Source of the DNA: Stramonita haemastoma
Lineage: Eukaryota > Mollusca > Gastropoda > Neogastropoda > Muricidae
Assembly: GCA_030674155.1 (NCBI GenBank)
Contig: CM060323.1
Location: 49,576,698-49,596,697 of the forward strand
Reading direction: 5' to 3'
Length of the DNA stretch: 20,000 bases
Positions 1-9,934 of this stretch are shown piece by piece; position 1 is the first letter of the stretch, and the number at the start of each line of letters is the position of its first letter. Below the pieces are notes generated by a model that saw only the letters and a list, made by a program, of their open reading frames with translations, made no database searches and was not told the DNA's origin. The translations under genes were made by a program, and so were the position numbers.

Positions 1-545
1 TGTCTATGCAAAACGTTTGAGGGATGAACATAACAACTGCAACACAGAAGTTAAGCTGCCAGAGCTGAGAAGGACAAAGACAGTACATTGTACATTGAGT
101 AGCGTTTTCAACCTTTATCAACTATTTTCATTGAAGTCATGATGACTATTTAGGAAATCAAAGTTCAGAGACTTACAAACAGTTTTGGATTATAAAATAA
201 AAAAGTATTGTCACTGCCATTTTAATTAGTGGATATGTACTACCTTCGCAAACACGATAATTTTACCTAATGGGATGTCACCACACAGAATAAAAAAAAC
301 AACAAAAACGAACAAACAAAAACCACAAATAACATTATATTAAGCACACTAGTAACTGGCTGATGTAAATGAAGATGTTTAAAAGGCATGGGAAAAACCA
401 TCCAAAACGTTTTATACGTTATTCTGTCGCTTGTTTTTCCTTTTTTTTGTTTTACAACTTTGCTGTTGTGGTGGCTGCTGCTGGTGTTGTTGTTGTAGCC
501 TTGCCAAAGAAAGCAAGTCATTAAGAAAGATGAAACTAAAAGGCA
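1..545. other. Unassigned AT-rich sequence
   Basis: I recognise no gene or RNA here. The sequence is AT-rich with short A and T runs. Positions about 85-170 (TTTTCAAC, then ATTTTCATT and AAG) weakly resemble the repeat pair at 5738-5885 and 10268-10410, so this may be a third, very diverged copy. That resemblance is below what I would call by eye alone. Confidence 0.4.
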
Positions 546-629
546 CCCCCCCCCCCACACACACACACACACACACACAAAAGGAAAAAAACCCACCTCA
601 ACCCAATATCACACACACATACACACGCA

Positions 630-700
<71 letters not shown>

Positions 701-715
701 CACACACACACACGA

Positions 716-793
<78 letters not shown>
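546..793. repeat. Compound microsatellite: C run, (AC)n, (AG)n
   Basis: An 11-nt C run (546-556) passes directly into (AC)n at 557-579. After a short unique stretch a second (AC)n runs from 610 to 713 with CGCACGCG-type interruptions, and (AG)n follows from 715 to 793 with one single-base phase break. The open frames across it translate to TH, CV and ER/LS dipeptide repeats and are artefacts. Confidence 0.97.
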
Positions 794-795
<2 letters not shown>

Positions 796-969
796 ACAGC
801 AAAACAAAACGAAACCAAAACAAAACACAGCAGCGGCCCTTAGGAGCGACTTTGCACAGCACAGCAGGTAGTGGTCAAAGTGAAATATCGTGTTGCAGCA
901 TCCGAGCCAATGTCCTGATGCCTGGAAACCCCAGCCACCATTCAGCTTAGGCCTGCATGCTGCTTACTT

Positions 970-1044
970 TCACGCACGCACGCACGCACACACGCACGCG
1001 CGCGCACGCACACACACATACACACACGTATGCACGCACGCACG

Positions 1045-1132
<88 letters not shown>

Positions 1133-1442
1133 GTACACACACACACACACACACGTACACACACACGTACACACACACATGTATACACACACACTAACAC
1201 ACACTCACGCACGCGTACACACGCACACACACACACACTCACACACACACACACACACAACACACACACACATACACGTATACACACACTCACCACACAC
1301 ACCCACACTCACTCACACCCACACACCCCCCTCACACACACACACACACACACACATACAAACACACACACAACAACCACACACACGCACATACACACAT
1401 ACACACGCAACCCCCCCCCCCACACACACACACACACACACC
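970..1442. repeat. 470-bp (AC)n complex with internal (CT)n block
   Basis: The outer parts are degenerate AC/GC/GT-rich repeat (CACGCACG, ACACGTAC, CACTCACA variants). They enclose a nearly pure (CT)n block at about 1051-1116. An 11-nt C run at 1411-1421 leads into the last pure AC block. The many interruptions suggest an old array. The strong pyrimidine-purine alternation outside the CT block makes it prone to Z-DNA. Confidence 0.96.
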
Positions 1443-1699
1443 TGTAACTACCCACCCACCCTCCCCTCCACCCTTAGCAACACTACAGTTGTGATGGGGG
1501 AGGGGAATAGAAGAGGAGAGAAAGAAAGAGGCCTTTTGGAAAGCATATCATAGTACTATAGCCAAGTCTAATCATAGGCAAATGGCTGCGTGGCCACAAT
1601 GGAGAGGAAAGAACCACTTAGCTTTACAACCTGGTCTTACTTCTCTTGTGGCAGGCATGGCTGGCTGGCACTGAAAAGATCAGTTGAAATGAGCAACTC

Positions 1700-1757
1700 G
1701 TGTTGTGTTGTGTTGTGTTGTGTGTGTGTTGTGTTGTTGTGTGTTGTGTTGTGTTGT
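1700..1757. repeat. (GTTGT)n pentanucleotide repeat
   Basis: Tandem TGTTG/GTTGT units run through this stretch, with a short (TG)n slip in the middle. It lies between unrecognised sequence and the GA/CAGA arrays that follow. Confidence 0.9.
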
Positions 1758-1775
1758 GGTGGGACAGAGCGTAGT

Positions 1776-1874
1776 GATAGAGAGAGAGAGACGCAGACGC
1801 AGATGTTTATTCATAAAGGCCAGAGAGAGAGAGAGAGAGAAGAGAAGAGAGAGAGAGAGGAGAAGAGAGAGAGA

Positions 1875-1937
<63 letters not shown>

Positions 1938-2150
1938 TATATTGACAGGCAGACAGACAAACATCAGCCATACTGACAGACATCAGACTGAGAGAGACGA
2001 CAGACAGACAGACAGACAGACAGATATATTGACAAGCAGACAGACAAACATCAGCCATACTGACAGACATCAGACTAAGAGACAGACATCAGACAGACAG
2101 ACACAGACAGACAGACAGACAGACAAAACAGAAACAGAGAAACAGAAAGA
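1776..2150. repeat. (GA)n and (CAGA)n arrays with an 87-bp higher-order duplication
   Basis: GA blocks at 1776-1790 and 1823-1876 lead into (CAGA)n from about 1877. Inside the CAGA array, a 56-bp non-simple segment beginning CAGATATATTGACA and ending GACATCAGACT occurs at 1934-1989. It recurs at 2021-2076 with a single G/A difference, giving an exact period of 87 bp. Near-identity implies a recent segmental duplication inside the microsatellite. Confidence 0.95.
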
Positions 2151-2227
2151 GGGGGGTGGTGGTGGTGGACGGGAGTCATTAAAAACAAGCATTGAGCTTG
2201 ATTACAGCAGAGCATACAGCTTTATCA

Positions 2228-2476
2228 GCCATTAGTTAGGGATTAGGGAAATAACCAATGGGTAAATAAACGGTCTGTGCCCAGTGCCCATCACCTTCCC
2301 CACACCCTATAGAGGAGGGCAGGGGGCACAGGGCACAGACAGAAAACCAGTTCTAGCAGGTCCTCTGGGCACCGGAAATGGGTTTTTGCTCACCTGCAAG
2401 TTGTAGTGGAAGGCAAAGAAATGGAAATGTCATGTAGGCAAGGCATGCCAAAGTCGATGGCTTAGATTTTCGTTCT
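2228..2476 (+). repeat. Dispersed repeat family Q, copy 1
   Basis: The segment begins GCCATTAGTTAGGGATTA and is matched by a second copy at 8501-8766. The right half (2349-2476) is nearly identical between copies, sharing TTCTAGCAGGTCCTCTGGG, ACCGGAAATGGGTTT, GGCAAAGAAATGGAAATG and CCAAAGTCGATGG. The left half is much more diverged. It contains a 17-bp inverted repeat (2273-2289 against 2324-2340, one mismatch, 34-nt spacer). Both copies follow a CAGA array and lead into simple repeat. No coding potential is evident. The family could be a non-autonomous transposon or an old segmental duplication, and I cannot name it. Confidence 0.85.
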
Positions 2477-2478
2477 TC

Positions 2479-2479
<1 letters not shown>

Positions 2480-2563
<84 letters not shown>
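2480..2563. repeat. (TG)n, about 42 units, perfect
   Basis: Uninterrupted TG dinucleotides start at the right end of family Q copy 1. In Q copy 2 the matching position holds only a four-unit TG tract, so this array expanded after the two copies separated. Confidence 0.97.
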
Positions 2564-2564
<1 letters not shown>

Positions 2565-2778
2565 CAGGTTCGCCTTCCTCTCTTCCACTATTTTCTTCTT
2601 CTCAAGTCCATTTTTAGACTAGACTTTTGGACAACATGGCCGTGTGATAGGAAAAGTTGTTGGAGAAAGGGGAAGAGGGTGAGTGAGAAAAAGTGAAGGA
2701 AGAGAATAGTGGGAGAACTTCAGCGAAATCTTTGAAAAAATAATATCAAAGAGAACTGACTGTGATCTCATTCTGTTG

Positions 2779-2780
<2 letters not shown>

Positions 2781-2871
<91 letters not shown>

Positions 2872-2872
2872 G
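2781..2872. repeat. (TG)n, about 45 units, perfect
   Basis: A second long uninterrupted TG array lies about 220 bp after the previous one. The intervening 2564-2780 shows no recognisable gene. Perfect arrays of this length are usually highly polymorphic. Confidence 0.97.
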
Positions 2873-3189
2873 TCCTGCCTAGTGTTGGAAATCTCTGGCT
2901 GTATACTGGATTTTTAAAAAATCTTATTGTTTACTTGATAAGTGGTTTTAGTTAAGGCAGAGTACCTGTCTTTCGTGGCCTCATAAGCATCACAATCTTT
3001 TTTTTTATATCCTATCTAAATGTGTGTTTGTGTCCCTATGAGAGTGACATATTCTGCGGTAGTTTGGTAGTGACAACACTCTTGCTGTGGAATGTTTTAC
3101 ATGCACAAGGGATCGTGGTTCATTGTCTCTCTCACCAAGAGTCTGGCATTTAATCCCTCACTCCAGTTTTAAGTGATGAAGGGAAGGCT
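2873..3189. other. Unassigned sequence
   Basis: I see no coding, RNA or repeat signature apart from short T runs. The right end leads into the tRNA-like sequence at 3190-3262 and may belong to the same element, since the part after a tRNA-derived SINE head on the minus strand would lie here. Confidence 0.4.
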
Positions 3190-3262
3190 TGGGTTCAAAA
3201 GGGGATTGAACCCGCAACCTTTTCTGTTCTAGATGGGTGGGTGCCTTACCCCTAGACCACAA
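3190..3262 (-). mobile_element. tRNA-derived SINE-like head (family 3)
   Basis: On the minus strand the sequence has an A-box-like TGGTCTAGGGG (plus-strand 3249-3259) and, about 36 nt downstream, a B box GGTTCAATCCC (plus-strand 3202-3212). Both fit RNA polymerase III internal promoter consensus. The sequence between them does not fold as a proper anticodon arm, so this is a tRNA-derived SINE head or a decayed tRNA, not a functional tRNA gene. It differs from the other SINE heads in the window, which begin with GGGGACGGGATRGC. The 3' extent, probably toward 3110, is uncertain. Confidence 0.6.
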
Positions 3263-3329
3263 ATTCATCTACTCTCTGTTTCTCTCTCTCTGACTTCTCA
3301 GAAGCTATCTTGTTGTGTGGTATCTGGGG

Positions 3330-3924
<595 letters not shown>

Positions 3925-4640
3925 AAATGAAGTGGAAAGATTGGCTGCTTTCAGCTTGGCTTAACCCCATTCTTCCTCTTGAGTGGCTTTACGGGCCTAA
4001 GTTTCCCTGGTGTCTTTTGTCGTGTTTGTACGTTTTATGTTTTCACAAGCACTATTCCTGTCCTGGCCTTGGGGTTTTGATTTATATTAGCGTTATTTTC
4101 AGTCTGACCATAGGATTATGCATGCTGTAAATAGCCCCGAGCCATAAAGACAAACAGAATCCAGCCCGGTGTCAAAACATAACACGGTTCCCAAAACTGC
4201 AGCACCTAGGGCTATGTTGGGATATTTACAGCAGCACTTTGCCCTAACTGTAAAGAAGAAAAAAACACACACTCTGAAAACAGAGGCTTAACACTGACAA
4301 AGAAATCCCTGGCATGTTTACACTCGGTGTCTGTGGTCACTTTTTAGGTCAACGTTCTAGGGATTTGTCTGCATGGGGAAACAGAGGAAGAAAGAAAGGG
4401 AGGGAGGAGAGAAAAAAGAACAAATAAAACAAACAAAAACTCTAACAAAAAAGTGATTGTTTAATGTGACGTTCTTACCTGCTCGAAACAGAAAGAAAGA
4501 GAGAGGGTTGGGGGACTGCTGAGTGACTATTTAGAAGCAAAACAGTGTCAGCACCGCTTGTTTGTTGACATTGGGACTAGCATGTGTCGGTGTATTTATA
4601 AGGCTGGGCATTCAGATCTCAGACAGTGTAAAGTTGTATT
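3925..4640 (+). repeat. Dispersed repeat family R, copy 1
   Basis: This stretch shares ordered blocks with 7590-8042 and 10900-11590. The shared blocks are AAGTGGAAA..TTGG, GCTTAACC, GATTATGCAT, GTTCCCAAAACTG, ACAGAGGCTTA, GACAA, GGTCACTTTTTAGGTCAACG, CATGGGGAAA and GCACCGCTTGTTTGTTGA. Identity is patchy, so the copies are old. No open frame is conserved among them. The block order and spacing over about 700 bp support one ancestral element. I cannot name the family and see no terminal inverted repeats or poly-A tail. Confidence 0.72.
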
Positions 4641-4789
4641 GTAGGCGTGCCCACTCGATGATGCCTGGCTAGGTTGGTGGTGGTGTCGTTGAAGTGTTCA
4701 GAGGTTCGGTATGGTGTTGTAGGTTTGTTCTTTCTAGTCTTCAACTGGCTGGGTGGGTACATTTTTTGAGTAAAGGTGTCCCATTACCT

Positions 4790-5062
4790 ACACGGTTGTT
4801 GGGGAGCAAGGCATCAGAGACCTCAGCTTCTCTAGAGGCCAGCATATTGAGGGCGGCGCCCATCTCCTCTCCCTCGCTGCTTTACCATCTCTGACCCTAA
4901 AGAGGGCAGGTACCCATTCACAGCTGGGTGAACTTGGGAGAATGTACTGAAGCCAAGGCGCGTAAACGGTTACCCATCCAACTGGTAACCACGCTCGACG
5001 CTGCTTGACTAGACTTGGGGAAAGCGAGTGTTCTAACCACTTAGCTATCCCGTGCCCTACTT
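4790..5062 (-). mobile_element. tRNA-derived SINE-like element (family 2)
   Basis: Read on the minus strand from 5062, the element begins with a tRNA-like head, GGGATAGCTAAGTGGTTAGAACAC. This includes a perfect A box TAGCTAAGTGG (plus-strand 5037-5047). A recognisable B box is missing or badly decayed; the expected place carries GGTTACCAGTTGG. The downstream body contains AAGTTCACCCAGCTGTGAAT followed by GGGTACCTG, a SINE-body-like segment that I believe recurs in invertebrate genomes, though I cannot verify this here. The 3' end near 4790 is approximate. A minus-strand open frame across it is incidental. Confidence 0.66.
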
Positions 5063-5310
5063 TTTGGAGTAGAGATATTTTAACTTTTAGTGGAACTACC
5101 AAGGAGATCACCTCCCTCCTTCCTTCCTTCCTGTGGTTCTCTTCTGGCAGACTGACATGGTTGGGTCAACCAGTGTTGCAGATGCACTTTTCCTGGATTC
5201 TATGGTGAGATGAACAGGAAGATGTGATGTAAAGTGTGATGTTGAAAATGTCGTCATTTGTCAACTTTTTTATGTTTGTGCTAGTCAAGGTCATCATTAG
5301 TAAGGGAAAA

Positions 5311-5311
<1 letters not shown>

Positions 5312-5371
<60 letters not shown>

Positions 5372-5418
5372 GTGTGTGTGTGTGGTGTGTGTGTGTGGGG
5401 TGTGTGGTGTGTGTGTGT
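5312..5418. repeat. (GT)n microsatellite
   Basis: Long GT dinucleotide tract, perfect at first, then with GTTG, GGTG and GGGG interruptions toward the right. It abuts SINE copy A exactly where that element's 3' part should be, so the array has replaced or grown from the SINE tail. Confidence 0.96.
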
Positions 5419-5419
5419 T

Positions 5420-5541
5420 TTCCCACCGGCACACGGTGGCCTACTCTTACGAAAAGCGGAACAAGACTAAGCGCGTGCACAAGATGTTCTGCGTGCGTTC
5501 GCACACGGGGCCTCGGGTTATAGTCTCATCCGAAGGACTTG
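5420..5541 (-). mobile_element. SINE family 1, copy A (fragment, both ends missing)
   Basis: Positions 5421-5541 match the central part of copies B (6055-6170) and C (17577-17700). Shared blocks are TTCCCACCRGCACA, CTCTTACGAAAAGCGGAACA, AAGATGTTCTGCRTGCGTTC and GGGGCCTCGG, ending at TCATCCGAAGGACTT. The tRNA-like head that follows in B and C is absent after 5541, and the tail is cut by the GT array on the left. The copy keeps only the core and is certainly inactive. Confidence 0.85.
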
Positions 5542-5925
5542 CTTGTGTGGCTGGGGAGTGGTTTGTTTCTCTGATCAGGATTGGTGGAGGTTAGTTTAGG
5601 GGTGTCTGGGGAGGAATTGTTTCTTTTTCTTTCCTTTGTTAAGATGTTATTGAGTGATCTATATAATTAGCTTTTCTACTTAGCTGCAGGGTGTTTTTTT
5701 TTTCTGCAGAGTCAGTTCATTAGAATATATATATATGTATAAAGTACAGACATCTCAGCTTCTTTTCAACTTTCCACAGTCATTTTCATTAAAGCTTCGT
5801 GTCATCAGGCTAGAAACAAGGATTGAAAGAAAGAAAAAAAAAATATTTGCATAATGAAGTATGTTTTGTCCATCTCTTCCTTTTTTTGTTTTTAAGTCGT
5901 CTTCAAGTAGTGTTGGTCATAACTA
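5542..5925. repeat. Unassigned sequence containing a paired low-identity repeat (S1)
   Basis: No gene is visible. Positions about 5738-5885 align with 10268-10410 through GTACAGACAT, a CTTTCCACAGT block, AACAAGGA and a GTATRTTT..GTYCRTCTC block. This suggests an old dispersed repeat of about 140 bp. An (AT)n tract sits at about 5723-5736. Confidence 0.5.
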
Positions 5926-5933
5926 TCCAGATT

Positions 5934-6294
5934 TGTCTTTTTTTTTAAATCCATTTATTTATTCTATTATATCAAGGATAATGGAATAAGCACTCGTGTG
6001 CTTTTTTATATCCAGTCCCCCTGTGTATGCAGTTTTGTAAATCCTGTAACCTGTTCCCACCAGCACATAACGGCCTACTCTTACGAAAAGCGGAACAGGA
6101 TTTAACATGTGCGCAAGATGTTCTGCATGCGTTCGCACATGGGGCCTCGGTTTTTAGTCTCATCCGAAGGACTTGTGGGGAGAGTGGAGTCAGCACTGAT
6201 GTGACTCCAGGGTAAAAATCCCCTCGAACGGGAATAGAACCCGGGTCGTCAAATTGCGAGCGCAATATTCTGACCACAAGGCTATCCCGTCTCC
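5934..6294 (-). mobile_element. SINE family 1, copy B (near full length)
   Basis: This is the most complete copy. On the minus strand it has a tRNA-like head GACGGGATAGCCTTGTGGTCAG with a one-mismatch A box (plus 6274-6284) and a one-mismatch B box GGTTCTATTCC (plus 6231-6241). Next comes a core with two hairpins, then a tail with GGGACTGGATATAAAAAAGC, an AAGCAC-ACGA-GTGCTT hairpin and AT-rich sequence. It ends in an A-rich run, the complement of 5936-5950. The octamer TCCAGATT occurs at 5926-5933 and again at 6292-6299, a candidate target-site duplication. The right copy overlaps the last bases of the head by up to three, so the exact junction is uncertain. The mobilising LINE cannot be identified from this window. 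Confidence 0.88.
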
Positions 6295-6299
6295 AGATT

Positions 6300-6658
6300 A
6301 GAGTTTTAAAGAGTAACACTGGGCTGTAGAATATAGTGTTCAACAAACAGCCAACTCCTCAACAGTCATGTTCTGAAAAATGCGTGGGCTTCTCTTTGTA
6401 GTAGGCTATAATCTTGACAGCTTGTATAAGGTTTTACACCAACAAAACTCTTACCTGTCACTTCTCCGATTTCTTCTTTCTTTATTTATTTTTTTAGTTC
6501 TCTTTTTTCACTGCTTGGCTTCCCATTCACTTCTGCTTTTATATATTTTCTGAAGTGCTTTGGCCTTTTCGCCCAGTTTTTCAATACCTATATAGCATGT
6601 TGTGCACCCATAGATAATCACCATTGTTGACGATACTGAGTCAGCGTTTTGTACACAA

Positions 6659-6660
<2 letters not shown>
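6300..6660. other. Unassigned AT-rich sequence
   Basis: No coding, RNA or named repeat signature is seen. It fills the space between SINE copy B and the long TG complex. Confidence 0.45.
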
Positions 6661-6738
<78 letters not shown>

Positions 6739-6781
6739 TGTGTGTGTGTGTGTGTTGTTTGTGTGTATGTGTGTGTGTGCA

Positions 6782-6825
<44 letters not shown>

Positions 6826-6871
6826 GTGTGTGTGTGTGTGAGTGTTTGTGTTGTGTGTGTGTGTGTGAGTG

Positions 6872-6928
<57 letters not shown>

Positions 6929-6939
6929 GGGTTACTTTT

Positions 6940-7015
<76 letters not shown>

Positions 7016-7129
7016 GTGTGTGTGTGTTGTTTGTGTGTATGTGTGTGGTGTGTGTGTGTGTGCTGTGTGTGTGTGTGTGTGTGTGTTGTAGTGTTGTGTG
7101 TGTGTGTGATTGTTGGTGTGTGTGTGTGT

Positions 7130-7165
<36 letters not shown>

Positions 7166-7170
7166 TGTGT
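6661..7170. repeat. 510-bp (TG)n complex, the longest array in the window
   Basis: Blocks of perfect (TG)n are separated by short interruptions (GAGTG, TTGTTTG, GCATGCG, and an island containing TTTTGGGTTACTTTTTTTTT at about 6926-6944). The left and right blocks are pure, while the right third is degenerate (TGTTG, GTGGTG, TGATTGTTG). Open frames on both strands here are poly-CV or poly-TH artefacts. Confidence 0.98.
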
Positions 7171-7589
7171 GATGGTCTTGAACCTTCCTTCCAGTCTTAA
7201 TGTGCTATTCTTGGCACTGCCTCTTATAAGTCTTCCTTTAGGTTGTGAAGTGAAGGCCATCAGGTTTTTTTGATAAATTGTTTGGTATCCTTTTGGCTGA
7301 TACCAGTTTATCTCGATCACTTTAATTGTTTGTATTGCAAAGTATACCTGTATTGATTCACTTGCAAGGTCTGTCTGTGTGTTGAGTTTTGAGACCTGCT
7401 GATAATAAAGTAGAACAAAAGAAATAAATAGTTAAATAACTAAAGTAACAAATAAATAAATATATGAATAAACAAATGAAATGACTGGTGCTCATGCCAC
7501 AGCTACATGTAAATATTGAAGTATATGCTTTTTGTACAGCAATCATACTTTGCTTAGTTACCATTTTTTCTTTGATGCCAGTAGTAATA
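7171..7589. other. Unassigned AT-rich sequence
   Basis: No gene recognised. An (AAAT/AATA)-rich patch lies at about 7420-7480. The family R copy 2 boundary on the right is approximate. Confidence 0.4.
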
Positions 7590-8041
7590 TGCTGTTAAGA
7601 AAGTGGAAAATTTGGAGCCTTCAAAGTTCAATACAGCAGCTTAACCTTGTTGGGGTGTCCATAGTACTACTGCATTTCCATGCTATCAGCAACGCTAATT
7701 TCGTCATGACCCTGAGTTTGTTTTTTTTAATACACGGAAATGTTATTTTTAGCACGTTTAGTGCTGTTATGCCTGCTGCAAATAGTACCAAGCTAAAAAG
7801 AAATCAAAACAAATGCCCCCCCCCAAAAAAAAGCCCCCCCCCCAAAATGCCCCCCCCTCCCCAATTCTGGAACAAGGTGTAAGAAAATGCAGCCAGCTGC
7901 ACTTGGCCCTAGCTAGGAACAGACCAAAACACAGGCAGGCTTAGCAAAGACAACAAAGCGCTGCCATACTATGCCTCTGCGACTGCGGTCACTTGTAGGT
8001 CAACGGTCTGGGGATTTATGGGCTTTGGGAAAACCTCGCTG

Positions 8042-8042
<1 letters not shown>
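7590..8042 (+). repeat. Dispersed repeat family R, copy 2 (3' truncated by a GA array)
   Basis: It matches copy 1 through AAGTGGAAAATTTGG, GCTTAACCTTG, TTATGCCTGCTGCAAATAG, GGCTTAGCAAAGACAA, GCGGTCACTTGTAGGTCAAC and GGGATTT. A C/A-rich slip region (about 7816-7861, C runs of 7-9 nt) interrupts it. The repeat ends in (GA)n at 8046, where copy 3 has only GGAGAGAGAAA, so the part matching 4385-4640 is missing here. Confidence 0.7.

Positions 8043-8045
<3 letters not shown>

Positions 8046-8106
<61 letters not shown>
8046..8106. repeat. (GA)n microsatellite
   Basis: A GA array with one AAG phase break lies between family R copy 2 and the 3' fragment of SINE copy D. Both flanks contribute plausible GA-rich seeds. 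Confidence 0.95.
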
Positions 8107-8109
8107 ATT

Positions 8110-8196
8110 TCATTGATTTATTCTTTTATATCGAGGATAATGGAATAAGCACTCTTGTGCTTATTTACGTCCAGTCCCCTGTGTATCTGCTCCCAC
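8110..8196 (-). mobile_element. SINE family 1, copy D (3' tail fragment)
   Basis: This is the minus-strand tail only: GGGGACTGGACGTAAATAAG, then a hairpin with a 9-bp perfect stem AATAAGCAC-AAGA-GTGCTTATT, then CATTATCCTCGATATAAAAG. It matches the tail of copy B (about 5951-6020) and copy E (9745-9807, opposite strand). The core and tRNA head are missing. Simple repeats flank it on both sides. Confidence 0.85.
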
Positions 8197-8199
8197 AAA

Positions 8200-8340
8200 A
8201 AGAAGAGACAGAGACAGAAAGACAGGCAGAGACAAGGAGAGAGATAGGGAAATACAGATACAGACAGACAGATACAGAGAGTGAGACAGTGACAGAGAGA
8301 GACAGACAAACAGACAGACAGACAGACACAAAAACAGATA
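8200..8340. repeat. (CAGA)n array
   Basis: Degenerate CAGA/GAGACA tetranucleotide repeat. It precedes family Q copy 2, just as the CAGA array at 1877-2150 precedes Q copy 1, so a CAGA tract may be an ancestral flank of Q. Confidence 0.93.
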
Positions 8341-8500
8341 CAGAGACATCATTAAAAATGACTAAAAACATCTAATCACAGCTTTTAGCAAGTTTTTTTT
8401 TTTTAAGCAATTAGTGTGGGATTAAGGAGGAAAGGATGAAAGAAGCATCATCAGAATCACTCCACAATGTGACCCTCAGCACCAGGTTTGTTTTTCATCC

Positions 8501-8766
8501 GCCATTAGTTCGGGATTAAAGGAAGGGAAGGGAAGGGAAGGAACAGTCTGTTAACTGTGGGTGCCTGCCCAGAGCTCATCCCTTTCCCCAGGCCCCATTG
8601 GACGCGCGCGGGCAGGGACACTGGCCACTAAGAGAAACAGTTCTAGCAGGTCCTCTGGGCACCGGAAATGGGTTTGTGCGCACCTGCAAGTGTAGTGGTG
8701 GAAGGCAAAGAAATGGAAATGTCATGTAGTTTCAAGGCAGCCAAAGTCGATGGTTTAGATTTTGTT
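8501..8766 (+). repeat. Dispersed repeat family Q, copy 2
   Basis: Starts GCCATTAGTTCGGGATTA (one change from copy 1). It carries a (GGGAA)n expansion at about 8520-8541 and is then diverged until 8639. From 8639 to 8766 it is nearly identical to 2349-2476. The 17-bp inverted repeat of copy 1 is not preserved as such; a 7-bp CCTGCCC/GGGCAGG pair remains. The contrast between diverged left and conserved right halves points to gene conversion, a recombinant origin or constraint on the right half. Confidence 0.85.
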
Positions 8767-8795
8767 TTTTTTGTGTGTGTTTTTTTTCTATTCTC

Positions 8796-9237
<442 letters not shown>

Positions 9238-9343
9238 CAAATCGAAATCATCATTGATTCTTACTTCATATTCTTGTTTCAGAATGAGTGCCTTTTTGTA
9301 ACATTACCTCAATATTGTATCTCTGTCTTATTCCTTACCTGTT
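9238..9343 (+). repeat. Local duplication, unit 1
   Basis: This segment recurs at 9538-9640 with an offset of exactly 300 bp at the left end. Shared blocks are CAAATC, ATCATTGATTCTTACTT, GAATGAGTG, CTTTTT, AACATTAC and AATATTGTATCTCT. Unit 1 is directly preceded by a long TG array that unit 2 lacks. Confidence 0.88.
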
Positions 9344-9537
9344 GTTGTTTTTTCTCCCCTTTTATCAAAATCTTATGTTTTATGGGACTTATTTTGAGAT
9401 AGATGGTGGTGGATTGATGTCTTCAGTCATTTAACCTCATCATATTTTGATGTTTGCTCTTTAATCATTGCGCTTTTTTTGTTGTTTTGTTTTGTTTTGT
9501 TTTTTGTTTGTTTTGTTTTTGTTTATTTTCCTTTATT

Positions 9538-9640
9538 CAAATCAAAATTATCATTGATTCTTACTTTTTTTTCGTTTCTGAATGAGTGACTTTTTATAAC
9601 ATTACTTAATATTGTATCTCTCTGTTATTTCTTGCCTGTT
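9538..9640 (+). repeat. Local duplication, unit 2
   Basis: This is the partner of 9238-9343, with a few substitutions and small indels. It is preceded by T-rich TTTTG-type sequence (about 9473-9535) resembling the T/G-rich sequence before the TG array of unit 1. The duplicated unit therefore probably included that T/G tract. Confidence 0.88.
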
Positions 9641-9744
9641 TGATACTTGGTATGGTTCCTTACTTTGGTATTTGGATCATTATAATTGTTGTTGTGTAGT
9701 TGTGGCTATTATTTTTTTTTTCTATCTTAATGTTATCCCTGAAA

Positions 9745-9807
9745 AGGGCGGGACTGGATGTAAAAAAGCACACGAGTGCTTATCTATTATCCTCGAATAA
9801 AAGAATT
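9745..9807 (+). mobile_element. SINE family 1, copy E (3' tail fragment, plus strand)
   Basis: Contains GGGACTGGATGTAAAAAAGC, the hairpin AAGCAC-ACGA-GTGCTT and TTATCCTCGAATAAAAG. It matches the tails of copies B and D but lies in the opposite orientation. It is the only clear plus-strand family 1 piece. It runs directly into (CCTTG)n and (CT)n. Confidence 0.84.
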
Positions 9808-9810
9808 TTG

Positions 9811-9833
9811 CCTTGCCTTGCCTTGCCTTGCCT

Positions 9834-9931
<98 letters not shown>

Positions 9932-9934
9932 CCC
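9811..9934. repeat. (CCTTG)4 followed by (CT)n and a short C run
   Basis: Four to five CCTTG units (9811-9835) pass into perfect (CT)n to about 9928 and then six C. Copy D of the same SINE tail is also followed, in its own orientation, by a CT tract. Confidence 0.96.

Noticed and set aside
431..1553. Long open frames encoding TH, RE and LS repeat proteins (for example 957-1553, 431-871)
   Set aside because: They are translations of dinucleotide arrays. Dinucleotide repeats are open in all frames on both strands and no non-repeat domain is attached.
1877..2150. CRISPR-like array of repeats and spacers
   Set aside because: The repeating unit is the tetranucleotide CAGA with one 87-bp duplication. 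There are no regular unique spacers, no cas genes, and the genome is eukaryotic in style.
3190..3262. A functional tRNA gene
   Set aside because: A and B box matches are present, but the sequence between them does not form an anticodon stem-loop with a standard loop and no clean acceptor stem pairs. A SINE head or tRNA relic fits better.
3927..4130. Hydrophobic 67-residue open frame in family R copy 1
   Set aside because: The frame is not preserved in copies 2 and 3 of the same repeat, so there is no sign of coding constraint.
4788..5111. A 107-codon minus-strand protein
   Set aside because: It lies over the family 2 SINE-like element and reads through its tRNA-like head; the frame is incidental.
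6508..7320. A 270-codon minus-strand frame, the longest in the window
   Set aside because: Almost all of it is poly-TH from the (TG)n complex. The non-repeat ends have no recognisable motif, and other frames through the same array are equally open.
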